From JAICYJ01 sp036263035 (lineage in GTDB: Bacteria; Actinomycetota; Thermoleophilia; Gaiellales; JAICJC01), in assembly GCA_036263035.1 (NCBI GenBank), contig DATAHR010000094.1:1-26046 (forward strand): DNA of 26,046 nucleotides, read 5' to 3'. A program made the translations under genes and the position numbers. The notes under the pieces are model-generated. The model was not told the DNA's origin and did no database searches. It saw nothing but the letters and a program-made list of their open reading frames with translations. Positions 7,227 through 14,471 of this stretch are shown piece by piece. Numbering within the stretch: the first letter of the stretch is position 1; every line of letters starts with the position of its first letter.

Positions 7227-7966
7227 GCCGGAAGCTTGATGGTGCGGCCGTTCCGGCCCGGCAGCGTCACCGAGACCGCCCGCGCGAACACCACCCAGCG
7301 GTGCGACGCCGAGTAGAGCGGATGGCAGGCCGACAGCACCAGTCGCTCGTAGCCCTGCGGCTTGATGATGGCCCAGTCGGTGTTTGGCACCACCTGGTGC
7401 GTCTGGACGCGATAGTGGAACGTCGCGTAGGGCATCTCGAGATCGATCGCATCGCCGTTTCGGATGCCGTCGATGTTGCGGAACCACGCGCCGTATGTGG
7501 TGCGGTGCCCCGCGATCGCCACGGTCGAGCCCATGCCCGGGAACGACGTGTTCATGTAGTGGCCGGGCCCCTTGCTGAGGTCGGCGTCGATGCCTGCGGT
7601 CGTGCCCTGCACCACGACCACCTTCGACAGCCCGATCCGCCCGATGGTGAGGCGGCCGAAGGCGTGCCCCTCCTTCAGCGCGCGCCGGAACTCGAGGGCG
7701 TCCGCGCGGACCGCGGCCAGCGCGGCGGCGTCGCTCGGCGGCGGTGCCTGGTGTTGGAACAGCTTCTGCTCATCGTGGAACTGATGCGTCAGCGCACGCT
7801 GCTGCCAGTGCGCCCACAGCCAGGTGACCGGGTCGCCCCAGGCGAGGATGACGCCGGCGTAGAGGATCACGGCCACGCCGACGGCGATCAGCACATTGGA
7901 GAGTCGGCGAAGGCGCCGGCCGCCTGATCGAGCGGGCGTGCCCTCCGCCACGGTGCGCGTGGCCAT
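7223..7966 (-). CDS. Sortase (probably class E-like)
   Basis: A 247-residue protein with a basic N-terminus, one membrane helix (about 24-42) and a C-terminal sortase domain outside the membrane. The catalytic residues are visible: H154 in AIAGHRTTYG, C214 in LVLSACHP and an Arg shortly after (R223 or R229 in SHRWVVFAR). Sortases cleave LPxTG-like signals and join the protein to peptidoglycan or to pilins. The LSxCHP context suggests an actinobacterial housekeeping (class E) type, but class is inferred. No substrate with a sorting signal is visible here. The gene follows the M28-like gene by 4 nt and is likely cotranscribed. An A/G-rich stretch (TGAGGGG) abuts the ATG, closer than a normal ribosome-binding site. 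Confidence 0.88.
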   Translation of the reverse strand: MATRTVAEGTPARSGGRRLRRLSNVLIAVGVAVILYAGVILAWGDPVTWLWAHWQQRALTHQFHDEQKLFQHQAPPPSDAAALAAVRADALEFRRALKEGHAFGRLTIGRIGLSKVVVVQGTTAGIDADLSKGPGHYMNTSFPGMGSTVAIAGHRTTYGAWFRNIDGIRNGDAIDLEMPYATFHYRVQTHQVVPNTDWAIIKPQGYERLVLSACHPLYSASHRWVVFARAVSVTLPGRNGRTIKLPA

Positions 7967-7970
7967 CCCC

Positions 7971-9707
7971 TCAGTTATACCCGTGATTTGGCGTATGTGC
8001 AGGGCTGTAGCGACCTGTGATGACCGAGCCGACCTGGGCGGCCGACGCTGTGGCAAGCGTGAAGCACGCGGCCACCACCGGCGACAGGTAGCCGCTGGCG
8101 GTCATCGCGAGCAGCGCTCGCGGCGTGGAGAAGCCCAGGTGGAAGCTCGTCGCGTATTCGAGCACGAGGAGGAGCGGTCCGGAGAGGCCGAGCAGGTAGA
8201 CGAGCAGCATGTACCGGCGGCCGAGACGGGCCGCCGAGGGAAGCAGCAGCCAGATGTGCGCGGCGGGCAGCACCAGGATCAGCGCGAAGGGGTTCACCGC
8301 CACGAGCAGCGTCGCTGCGAAGTCCAGTCCCAGCAGGCCCGCCACCAAGCCGCCCGTCCGGTCGGCCCCGCTGATCGGCCGCTGCGGGGTCAGCCGCGGA
8401 CGGGTCACGAACCTCCACATGAGCAGACCCGCCAGCACCGCCAGCCCGATGCCCGTCCAGGAGATGCCGATGTCATTCGGGCGGGGGGCGATTTTCAGGC
8501 CCGAGGCGAGGCCACCCGGCAGGAACGGCAGCAGCCAGAGGGCGACGAGGAACGCGCCCCACGCGGCCATCCGCCAGCTGAGCGCGCGCGCGGCGGCCGC
8601 CAGCGGCAGGTGCCTGCGCCGGACGCGGGCGGTCATGTCGAGCGTCGTCACGAGCGCCGGCGCGAACAGCGCGACCAGCGCCATCTCGGCCAGCCAGCCC
8701 TGCATGGTGCGCGAGCCGAGGAAGATGTCGGGCCGTCCGCCGGGCTCGATCGATGGCGCGGCATCCAGCTGCTCGACCAGATTGGCGACCGTGCTGCCGG
8801 CGGCGCCCAGCTGCTCCGGGCTGAGGCTGTCGACCGTGGCCGCGGTATCCGGCGGCGGGCCGGCGCTGAGCGTGAGCGCCGGCACGCCGCGTGCGATCAG
8901 CGGCCCCTGCTCACCGACCGCGTAGGGGACGGCCAGCCCCGAAAGCTGATCCAGCAGGCCGGGCACCACCGGCGACCGTCCGGTCACCCGGGCCGCGACG
9001 GCACGGGTCGTCCGGTACAACGTGGGCGACGTCCCGCGGACGGTGTCCGGCCGGATCACGATGCGAAGCGGCGTTCCCCGCTCGGCGGCGAGCGACTCGA
9101 GCGAGATCGCCGAGGAGATACGGCCGGCGAACGGCGAGTGCTCCGCGAAGTACGTGGCGCCCTGGCCGCCACTGGTGCCGCCGTCGGTGGACACGAACAG
9201 CAGCCCGCGCTCGCGTGCGAGCGGCTGCAGCTCCTTCGCAAGCTCGAGCATCACCCCTACCGCCGCGGCGTTGTCGTCGACGCCCCTGCCCAGGCCGTCG
9301 TGGTGCGCGAACACCGCGATCAGGTCCGGACGCCGCCCGGGCAGGTAGCCGATCACGTTCTGCATCGGCACGTTCGCCTGCCCCGGCAGGTCGGCTGCGA
9401 ACGTCTGCGTGGAGACGTGGTAGCCCGCCTGCTCCAGCTTGCCCCGCACCCAGGCGGCCGCCGCCAGGTCGCCGCCGCGGCCGGGCTCCCGGCCGTTTTG
9501 CTGCTTGGGGAGCGTCACCATCGAGGCCGCGGTGGTCGCGGCGGCGCTCCCGTCGAACGGCGCCAGCGGCTGCGCCGGCGGTGGGGGCAGCGACGGCTCC
9601 CGCACCGTCAGCGCCGCGACCAGGACGGGCACGAGGGCGATGACGGCGAGCAGGCGGTAGAGCGGCCACGAGACGAGCGGCCGGCGTGATGCGGCGCTGC
9701 GCGGCAC
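7971..9707 (-). CDS. M28-peptidase-like domain with C-terminal multi-pass membrane region, probably catalytically inactive
   Basis: A 578-residue protein: N-terminal membrane helix (about 17-35), a Pro-rich linker, an M28 (Zn aminopeptidase-like) domain to about 330, and a hydrophobic C-terminal half (about 335-570) with several membrane helices. The M28 fold is recognised by NVIGYLPG, AVFAHHD (H135) and VDDN (D145), the first two zinc-ligand motifs. The stretch that normally carries the Glu-Glu pair reads STDGGTSGGQGATYF, with Gly/Thr instead, the usual NLDM is SLES, and the last His is not evident. The overall plan resembles the GPAA1 type, an M28 domain plus membrane domain. The GTG at 9707 has a TATAAG box 5 nt upstream. 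First gene of the pair with the sortase. Function unknown. Confidence 0.75.
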   Translation of the reverse strand: MPRSAASRRPLVSWPLYRLLAVIALVPVLVAALTVREPSLPPPPAQPLAPFDGSAAATTAASMVTLPKQQNGREPGRGGDLAAAAWVRGKLEQAGYHVSTQTFAADLPGQANVPMQNVIGYLPGRRPDLIAVFAHHDGLGRGVDDNAAAVGVMLELAKELQPLARERGLLFVSTDGGTSGGQGATYFAEHSPFAGRISSAISLESLAAERGTPLRIVIRPDTVRGTSPTLYRTTRAVAARVTGRSPVVPGLLDQLSGLAVPYAVGEQGPLIARGVPALTLSAGPPPDTAATVDSLSPEQLGAAGSTVANLVEQLDAAPSIEPGGRPDIFLGSRTMQGWLAEMALVALFAPALVTTLDMTARVRRRHLPLAAAARALSWRMAAWGAFLVALWLLPFLPGGLASGLKIAPRPNDIGISWTGIGLAVLAGLLMWRFVTRPRLTPQRPISGADRTGGLVAGLLGLDFAATLLVAVNPFALILVLPAAHIWLLLPSAARLGRRYMLLVYLLGLSGPLLLVLEYATSFHLGFSTPRALLAMTASGYLSPVVAACFTLATASAAQVGSVITGRYSPAHTPNHGYN

Positions 9708-9712
9708 GCGCC

Positions 9713-9718
9713 CTTATA
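9713..9718 (-). promoter_or_regulatory. -10-like box (TATAAG) of the M28-sortase operon
   Basis: On the minus strand TATAAG is followed by 5 nt and the GTG at 9707. It lacks the final T of TAnnnT, so it is weaker than the other boxes in this window. Confidence 0.4.
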
Positions 9719-9721
9719 GCA

Positions 9722-9740
9722 CGGTTGCGGGCCGCAACCG
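9722..9740. promoter_or_regulatory. 19-bp palindrome between divergent operons (candidate operator)
   Basis: CGGTTGCGG at 9722-9730 and CCGCAACCG at 9732-9740 are perfect inverted repeats around one central base. The palindrome sits between the -10 box of the M28-sortase operon and that of the response-regulator operon in a 55-bp divergent intergenic space. It is well placed for a dimeric regulator controlling both. With a 1-nt centre it is a poor RNA hairpin. Confidence 0.5.
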
Positions 9741-9750
9741 GCCGCGCCAC

Positions 9751-9756
9751 TACCAT
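9751..9756 (+). promoter_or_regulatory. -10 box (TACCAT) of the response regulator-kinase operon
   Basis: TACCAT is followed by 6 nt and the ATG at 9763, the same geometry as at other operon heads in this window. It predicts a leaderless mRNA. Confidence 0.55.
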
Positions 9757-9762
9757 TTCGTC

Positions 9763-10479
9763 ATGTCCGCCGAGGCGACCATCCTGCTCGTCGACGACGA
9801 GGAATCGATCCAGAAGCTGCTCACGTTCCCGCTCGAGCGGGAGGGCTACCGGGTCGTTCCCGCGCGGGACGGGGAGGAGGCGCTGCAGCGGTTCTCCGAG
9901 ACGCCGGTCGACCTGGTCGTTCTCGACGTGATGCTGCCGAAGATGGACGGCCTCGAGGTCTGCCGGCGGCTGCGCACCACCTCCGCGGTGCCGATCATCA
10001 TGCTGACGGCGCGCGACGACGAGGTGGACAAGGTGCTCGGCCTCGAGCTCGGCGCCGACGACTACATCACCAAGCCGTTCTCGATCCGTGAGTTCCGAAG
10101 CCGGATCCGAGCGATGCTGCGGCGGGCGACGCTGCTCTCCGAGCGGCGCCCGTTCGGCGACGAGGCGATCACCGCCGACGGCCTGGTGATCGAGCCCGCG
10201 AAGCGCACGGTGCACGTCGACGGCCAGGCGGTGCAGCTGACCTATGTCGAGTTCGAGGTGCTGCGCACGCTTGCCACCCACCCGGGCCGGGTCTACAGCC
10301 GCCAGGCCCTGCTCGAGGCGGTCTGGGGCGGATCCGCCTACCGCGAGCCGCGCACCATCGACGTGCACATCCGGCACCTGCGGGAGAAGCTCGAGGCCGA
10401 CCCGGCCGACCCGGTGTACATCCTCACCGTGCGCGGGGCCGGCTACCGCTTCCGCGACGTGCCCGCCCAGTCGCCGTGA
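9763..10479 (+). CDS. OmpR/PhoB-family response regulator
   Basis: A 238-residue two-domain transcription factor. The receiver domain has the acidic pair D11-D12, phospho-acceptor D55 in LVVLDVMLPKMDG, T82 (MLTARD) and K104 (YITKPFS). The C-terminal winged helix (about 145-232) has LTYVEFEVLRTLATHPGRVYSR, TIDVHIRHLREKLE and ILTVRGAGYRF. It is expected to be phosphorylated by the kinase encoded next, which starts inside its stop codon (GTGA). An HtrA protease follows the kinase, so the layout resembles the mycobacterial MprA-MprB-PepD envelope-stress module. Targets are not known; the palindrome at 9722-9740 and the TCAC array at 16326-16510 are possible sites, unproven. Confidence 0.94.
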   Translation: MSAEATILLVDDEESIQKLLTFPLEREGYRVVPARDGEEALQRFSETPVDLVVLDVMLPKMDGLEVCRRLRTTSAVPIIMLTARDDEVDKVLGLELGADDYITKPFSIREFRSRIRAMLRRATLLSERRPFGDEAITADGLVIEPAKRTVHVDGQAVQLTYVEFEVLRTLATHPGRVYSRQALLEAVWGGSAYREPRTIDVHIRHLREKLEADPADPVYILTVRGAGYRFRDVPAQSP

Positions 10480-11876
10480 GATCGCTCCGCCTGCGCCTGA
10501 TCGTGGTGCTGGCGGCCGTGGTGGCGACCGCGATGGGCGTGGTCTTCCTCTACGTCGTGCCGACCCTGCGAGAGAACCTGATTTCAGACCGGGTCAGCCG
10601 CCTGGAGAAGGTCGGCCATCGTGAGCAGAACGACCACATCCTGAAGCAGGAGATCGGCCAGGCGCTGCAGGCCGGCTGTCCGGGCACGAACGACGCGGCG
10701 TGGCGCCCGGTGATCAGGCGGACGAACCGGGTCGGTCGCCTCTCCTTCGTCCAGGCGTCGGTGTTCACCGTCTGCAACGGCCGGACGGTGGCGACACCGG
10801 TGACGGCCACCAACCTCGATACCGACGACCCGGTGATCGCCAAGGCGCTCGCGAGCGGGTTCTCGAGCGACCGGCATGGCGGCCGGCTGAAGGTCGCCGC
10901 AAAGGTAGGCCCGGGCACCGTGGTCGTGCTCACCCAGCCGGTGGGCGACGTGAACGAGACGTCCGACCTGGTCGAGCGGCGGATCGTGATCGCCACCGGC
11001 CTTGCCCTCCTCGTCGCGCTGCTGGTCGGCTGGGGCGCGGCGCACGCGGTCACGCTGCGGCTGGCGCGCCTCGAGGCGGGCGCCCAGCGGATCGCGGTCG
11101 GAGACTTCAGCACGCCGATCGGCGACACCAGCCCGGACGAGCTCGGCCAGCTGGCCCGCGCCTTCGACACCATGCAGACGCGGCTCGACCTGGCCGACCG
11201 GGTGCGAAAGGAGTTCGTCGCCAACGCCTCGCACGAGCTGCGGACGCCCCTGTTCACGCTCGGCGGGTTCATGGAGCTGCTGGACGACGAGGACATCGAC
11301 GAGGCGACCCGCGCCGATTTCCTGCGCCAGATGCGTGAGCAGGTGAACCGTCTGACCAAGCTCGCGACCGACCTGCTCGATCTGTCCCGGCTCGATGCCG
11401 GCGCGTTCGACGTCGCGCACGAGCCGATCGACGTGGCCGCCGCGGCCCGTGGGCTGGTGCGCGAGTTCCGCGGCCTCGCGGCCGGCCACGGCAGCCGCAT
11501 CTCGCTGGCCAAGCCGCCCACAGACCTGCCCAACGCGATCGGCGACGAGCAGCGCGTGCAGCAGATCGGCCGCGCGCTGCTCGACAACGCCATCCGGCAC
11601 AACCCCGATGGGACGCAGGTGCGGGTGGCGGTGGCGGCGGAGAACGGCAGCGTGCGCCTGGAGGTGGCCGACGACGGCCGCGGCATCGGCGCGGACACCG
11701 CGCAGCACCTGTTCGAGCGGTTCTACCGCGGCGAGGCCACCACCGCGTCCGGCAGTGGCCTCGGCCTGGCGATCGCCCGCGAGCTGGCCGAGCGGATGGA
11801 CGGCCGGCTGGAGCTGGTCAGCGGCGACGGGGAGACGCGGTTCGCGCTGACGCTGCCCGCTGCGGGAGATGACTGA
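10476..11876 (+). CDS. Membrane sensor histidine kinase (HAMP-HisKA-HATPase)
   Basis: A 466-residue kinase: first membrane helix about 7-30, an extracytoplasmic sensor loop about 31-168, second helix about 169-190, HAMP about 191-243, and HisKA with H253 in FVANASHELRTPL. The ATPase domain has N371 (LLDNAIRHN), DDGRGIG (399-405), FERFYRG (413-419) and GSGLGLAI (427-433). The sensor loop contains two Cys (68 and 100) that could form a disulfide outside the cell. The GTG at 10476 overlaps the TGA of the response regulator, so they are translationally coupled. Signal unknown; the neighbouring HtrA gene suggests envelope or protein-folding stress. Confidence 0.94.
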   Translation: MRSLRLRLIVVLAAVVATAMGVVFLYVVPTLRENLISDRVSRLEKVGHREQNDHILKQEIGQALQAGCPGTNDAAWRPVIRRTNRVGRLSFVQASVFTVCNGRTVATPVTATNLDTDDPVIAKALASGFSSDRHGGRLKVAAKVGPGTVVVLTQPVGDVNETSDLVERRIVIATGLALLVALLVGWGAAHAVTLRLARLEAGAQRIAVGDFSTPIGDTSPDELGQLARAFDTMQTRLDLADRVRKEFVANASHELRTPLFTLGGFMELLDDEDIDEATRADFLRQMREQVNRLTKLATDLLDLSRLDAGAFDVAHEPIDVAAAARGLVREFRGLAAGHGSRISLAKPPTDLPNAIGDEQRVQQIGRALLDNAIRHNPDGTQVRVAVAAENGSVRLEVADDGRGIGADTAQHLFERFYRGEATTASGSGLGLAIARELAERMDGRLELVSGDGETRFALTLPAAGDD

Positions 11877-11895
11877 CCCCATGCGCGCACAGGGC

Positions 11896-11901
11896 TAACG
11901 T
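11896..11901 (+). promoter_or_regulatory. -10 box (TAACGT) of the HtrA gene
   Basis: TAACGT is followed by 7 nt and the GTG at 11909, suggesting that the protease has its own leaderless promoter besides read-through from the kinase gene 32 nt upstream. Confidence 0.5.
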
Positions 11902-11908
11902 TCGGGCG

Positions 11909-13072
11909 GTGAAGGCCCCCGTACTGATCGCCGCCGTGGCGGGGCTCATCGCCGGTGTCGCCGCGGCCGTCGTGACGCTTGCGATCGCGTCCTCGAGCGG
12001 GGCGTTCGACGGCACGCAGACGGTCATCTCCGCCAGTGCCGCCACGGTGCAGCCCGTCAACGCGACCTCGACCGCCACCGGCTTCGACGCCGGGGCGATC
12101 TACCGCGCCCGCATCGGCGGCGTGGTCACGATCACGGCGCTGTTCGGCTCCAGCGAGTCGGGCGGCAGCGGCTTCGTCGTCAGCAAGGACGGCCTGATCA
12201 TGACCAACGCGCACGTCGTCACCAACTCCGCGGACGCCAACGTCGACCCCCAGGACGTCAAGGCCGCAGACGAGATGTTCGTCCGCTTCGCCGACGGCAA
12301 CCAGGTGCCGGCCACCATGGTCGGCTTCGACCTGTTCTCCGACGTCGCGGTGATCAAGGTCGCGCCCGGCTCCGAACGCCTCCGGCCGGTGCCGCTGGGC
12401 GACTCGGCCGCGGTTCGGGTGGGTGAGCCGGTCGCGGCAATCGGCAGCCCGTTCCTGGAGGCGGGGTCGCTGTCGGTCGGCGTGGTGTCGGCGATCAACC
12501 GGTCGCTCGCAAGCGGTACCGGGTTCGCGATCCCCGGTGCGATCCAGACCGACGCGGCGATCAACCACGGCAATTCCGGCGGCCCGCTGTTCGACGCTGC
12601 CGGGCAGGTGGTGGGAATCAACGCGCAGATCCAGACGACCAGCGGCGGCGGCGAGGGAGTCGGCTTCGCGGTGCCGATCGACCTGGCCAAGCGCGCGCTC
12701 GAGCAGCTCGTGCAGCACGGCGAGGTGCAATACGGCTGGCTGGGGGTGCGGCTGAGCACCGTGACGCCGGAGTTCGCCGACCGGTTCGGCCTGCACACCG
12801 ACCACGGCGCGCTGATCGTCGCGGTCACGCCGAACGGCCCCGCCGCCCGGGCCGGCCTGCGCAACGGCGGGTCGCTGGAGCAGTTCCAGGGTGCGTCGAT
12901 CCGGCCCGGCGGTGACGTGATCGTCAGCGAGAACGGCCACCGGGTGGTGTCCTCGGACGACTTCATCCGCCTTGTCGATCAGGCGAACCCGGGCGACGTG
13001 CTGCACCTGCGCGTGGTGCGCGGCGGCGACACCCGCGCCGTCGACGTCACGCTGGGCGTGCGTCCGCTGTAG
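11909..13072 (+). CDS. HtrA/DegP-like trypsin-type serine protease with PDZ domain
   Basis: A 387-residue protein with an N-terminal membrane anchor (about 4-28), a linker and a chymotrypsin-fold protease domain. The triad is H102 (MTNAHVV), D145 (FSDVAVIKV) and S223 (INHGNSGGPLF). The C-terminal PDZ domain (about 277-372) contains YGWLGVRL, NGPAARAGLRNGG and GGDVIVSENGH. It degrades or refolds damaged proteins outside the membrane. The start is GTG at 11909 because the TAACGT box lies 7 nt before it and the anchor helix follows directly. It lies downstream of the two-component genes, as in the MprAB-PepD arrangement. All catalytic residues are present. Confidence 0.94.
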   Translation: MKAPVLIAAVAGLIAGVAAAVVTLAIASSSGAFDGTQTVISASAATVQPVNATSTATGFDAGAIYRARIGGVVTITALFGSSESGGSGFVVSKDGLIMTNAHVVTNSADANVDPQDVKAADEMFVRFADGNQVPATMVGFDLFSDVAVIKVAPGSERLRPVPLGDSAAVRVGEPVAAIGSPFLEAGSLSVGVVSAINRSLASGTGFAIPGAIQTDAAINHGNSGGPLFDAAGQVVGINAQIQTTSGGGEGVGFAVPIDLAKRALEQLVQHGEVQYGWLGVRLSTVTPEFADRFGLHTDHGALIVAVTPNGPAARAGLRNGGSLEQFQGASIRPGGDVIVSENGHRVVSSDDFIRLVDQANPGDVLHLRVVRGGDTRAVDVTLGVRPL

Positions 13073-13083
13073 CCCGCGGTTGC

Positions 13084-13089
13084 TAGGGT
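13084..13089 (+). promoter_or_regulatory. -10 box (TAGGGT) of the treT gene
   Basis: TAGGGT is followed by 8 nt and the ATG at 13098. It lies only 11 nt after the HtrA stop, so treT probably has its own leaderless promoter. Confidence 0.55.
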
Positions 13090-13097
13090 CTTCCGCC

Positions 13098-14372
13098 ATG
13101 CAACGCGTCAACGTCGGACACAAGAATCTCGCGGACTACGCGTCGATCGTCGGCCGTTCGCTTGCGGACGAGATCCGCACCCTGGCCGAGCCGCTGCGGG
13201 GGCGCCGGATGCTTCACCTCTCGGCCACCGCGTTCGGTGGCGGCGTGGCCGAGATCCAGTACACCCTGATCCCGCTGCTGAACGACGTCGGTATCGAGAC
13301 CGAGTGGCGGGTGATCCACGGCCGCGACGAGTTCTTCGACGTCACGAAGACGATCCACAACGCGCTCCAGGGGAATCCGCAGGGGCTCACCTCCGAGCAG
13401 CAAGAGGTGTTCCTCCGCTACAACGAGCTGAACGCCGAGGCGCTGACCGACGCCGACGAGTGGGACATGGTGGTCGTGCACGACCCGCAGCCGGTGGCGA
13501 TCAGGTCGATGGTGCAGGCGTCGCGCCCGCGGTGGGTGTGGCGCTGCCACATCGATCTGTCGGAGCCGAACCCCGACGTGCTCGAGTTCCTGCTGCCGTC
13601 CATCGCCTCGTACGACGCCACGATCTTCCACATGCACGAGTACGTTCCGTCGGCGCCGGAGATCACCAACGCGGTGATCTGGCCGCCGGCGATCGACCCG
13701 CTGGCGCCGAAGAACATGGCGCTGGCGGCCGAGGATGCTGCCTACATCGTCGACCAGTTCGGCATCGACGCGAACCGCCCGATGATGCTTCAGGTGTCGC
13801 GCTTCGACCCCTGGAAGGACCCGGCCGGGGTGATCGAGGCCTACCGCGCGGTCAAGCGCGAGCACCCGGGGATGCAGCTGGCGCTGGTCGGGTCGATGGC
13901 GCACGACGATCCCGAGGGCTGGGAGTACTACAACCAGACGGTTGCCCTGGCGGGCGAGGACTCCGACATCCACATCCTCAGCAACCTGAACAACGTCGGC
14001 GCCGTCGAGGTGAACGCCTTCCAGGTGCACGCCGAGATGTGCATCCAGAAGTCGATCCGCGAGGGCTTCGGGCTGACGGTGTCGGAGGCGCTGTGGAAGG
14101 CGCGGCCGGTGATCGGCGGCAACGTCGGCGGCATCACGACCCAGATCGAGGACCACGTCACCGGGCACCTCGTCGACTCGCCGCAGGCCTGCGCGGAGCG
14201 GGCGCTCGAGGTCCTGGCCGATCCGCCGGAGGCGCGCGCGATGGCCCGGCGCGGCAAGGAGCATGTCCGCCGCCGGTTCCTGACCCCGCGGCTGGTGCGC
14301 GACTGGCTGGCGCTGATGCACCACTTCGACGGGGAGCAGGTCGAGCTGGACTTTCACCGCGCCCGCGTCTAG
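13098..14372 (+). CDS. treT: Trehalose synthase TreT (GT4 glycosyltransferase)
   Basis: A 424-residue GT-B glycosyltransferase. Hallmarks of the TreT branch are HLSATAFGGGVAEI (40-53), VVHDPQP (126-132), WRCHIDLS (148-155), SRFDPWKDP (234-242), and the nucleotide-sugar site REGFGLTVSEALWK (321-334). TreT joins an NDP-glucose (ADP- or UDP-glucose) to glucose to make trehalose in one reversible step, without a phosphate intermediate. The true start is the ATG at 13098; the frame is open further upstream but that overlaps htrA. The TAG stop is formed by the left arm of repeat element 2. The neighbouring otsA gives a second trehalose route. The preferred nucleotide is not readable from sequence. 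Confidence 0.85.
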   Translation: MQRVNVGHKNLADYASIVGRSLADEIRTLAEPLRGRRMLHLSATAFGGGVAEIQYTLIPLLNDVGIETEWRVIHGRDEFFDVTKTIHNALQGNPQGLTSEQQEVFLRYNELNAEALTDADEWDMVVVHDPQPVAIRSMVQASRPRWVWRCHIDLSEPNPDVLEFLLPSIASYDATIFHMHEYVPSAPEITNAVIWPPAIDPLAPKNMALAAEDAAYIVDQFGIDANRPMMLQVSRFDPWKDPAGVIEAYRAVKREHPGMQLALVGSMAHDDPEGWEYYNQTVALAGEDSDIHILSNLNNVGAVEVNAFQVHAEMCIQKSIREGFGLTVSEALWKARPVIGGNVGGITTQIEDHVTGHLVDSPQACAERALEVLADPPEARAMARRGKEHVRRRFLTPRLVRDWLALMHHFDGEQVELDFHRARV

Positions 14373-14427
14373 ATGATTGATCCCACGCCGCCGTGCGGTC
14401 TGCGCGGGGGCGTGGGATCAATCATCT
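14370..14427. repeat. Inverted-repeat element 2 (short REP-like hairpin)
   Basis: Arms AGATGATTGATCCCACGCC (14371-14389) and its exact complement (14409-14427) enclose 19 nt. Base 14370 extends the left arm to the TAGATGATTGAT form seen in element 1, giving the treT stop codon. Bases 14370-14405 read on the minus strand match 340-375 at about 33 of 36 positions. The ATG inside the left arm (14373) opens a false in-frame extension of otsA. It could act as a transcription stop after treT or as a 3' stabilising hairpin. No T-tract follows. Confidence 0.85.
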
Positions 14428-14457
14428 GCCCGCGGTATGGCCGCGCCCGGCTCCGGG

Positions 14458-14463
14458 TAGGCT
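14458..14463 (+). promoter_or_regulatory. -10 box (TAGGCT) of the otsA gene
   Basis: TAGGCT is followed by 8 nt and the ATG at 14472. This separates otsA transcription from treT and supports the 14472 start over the ATG in the repeat at 14373. Confidence 0.6.
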
Positions 14464-14471
14464 TGCATGCC

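Noticed and set aside
7896..9689. A 597-codon plus-strand frame opposite the M28-like gene
   Set aside because: Low-complexity Arg/Gln/Gly composition and no motifs; the minus strand carries signal, M28 and membrane features.
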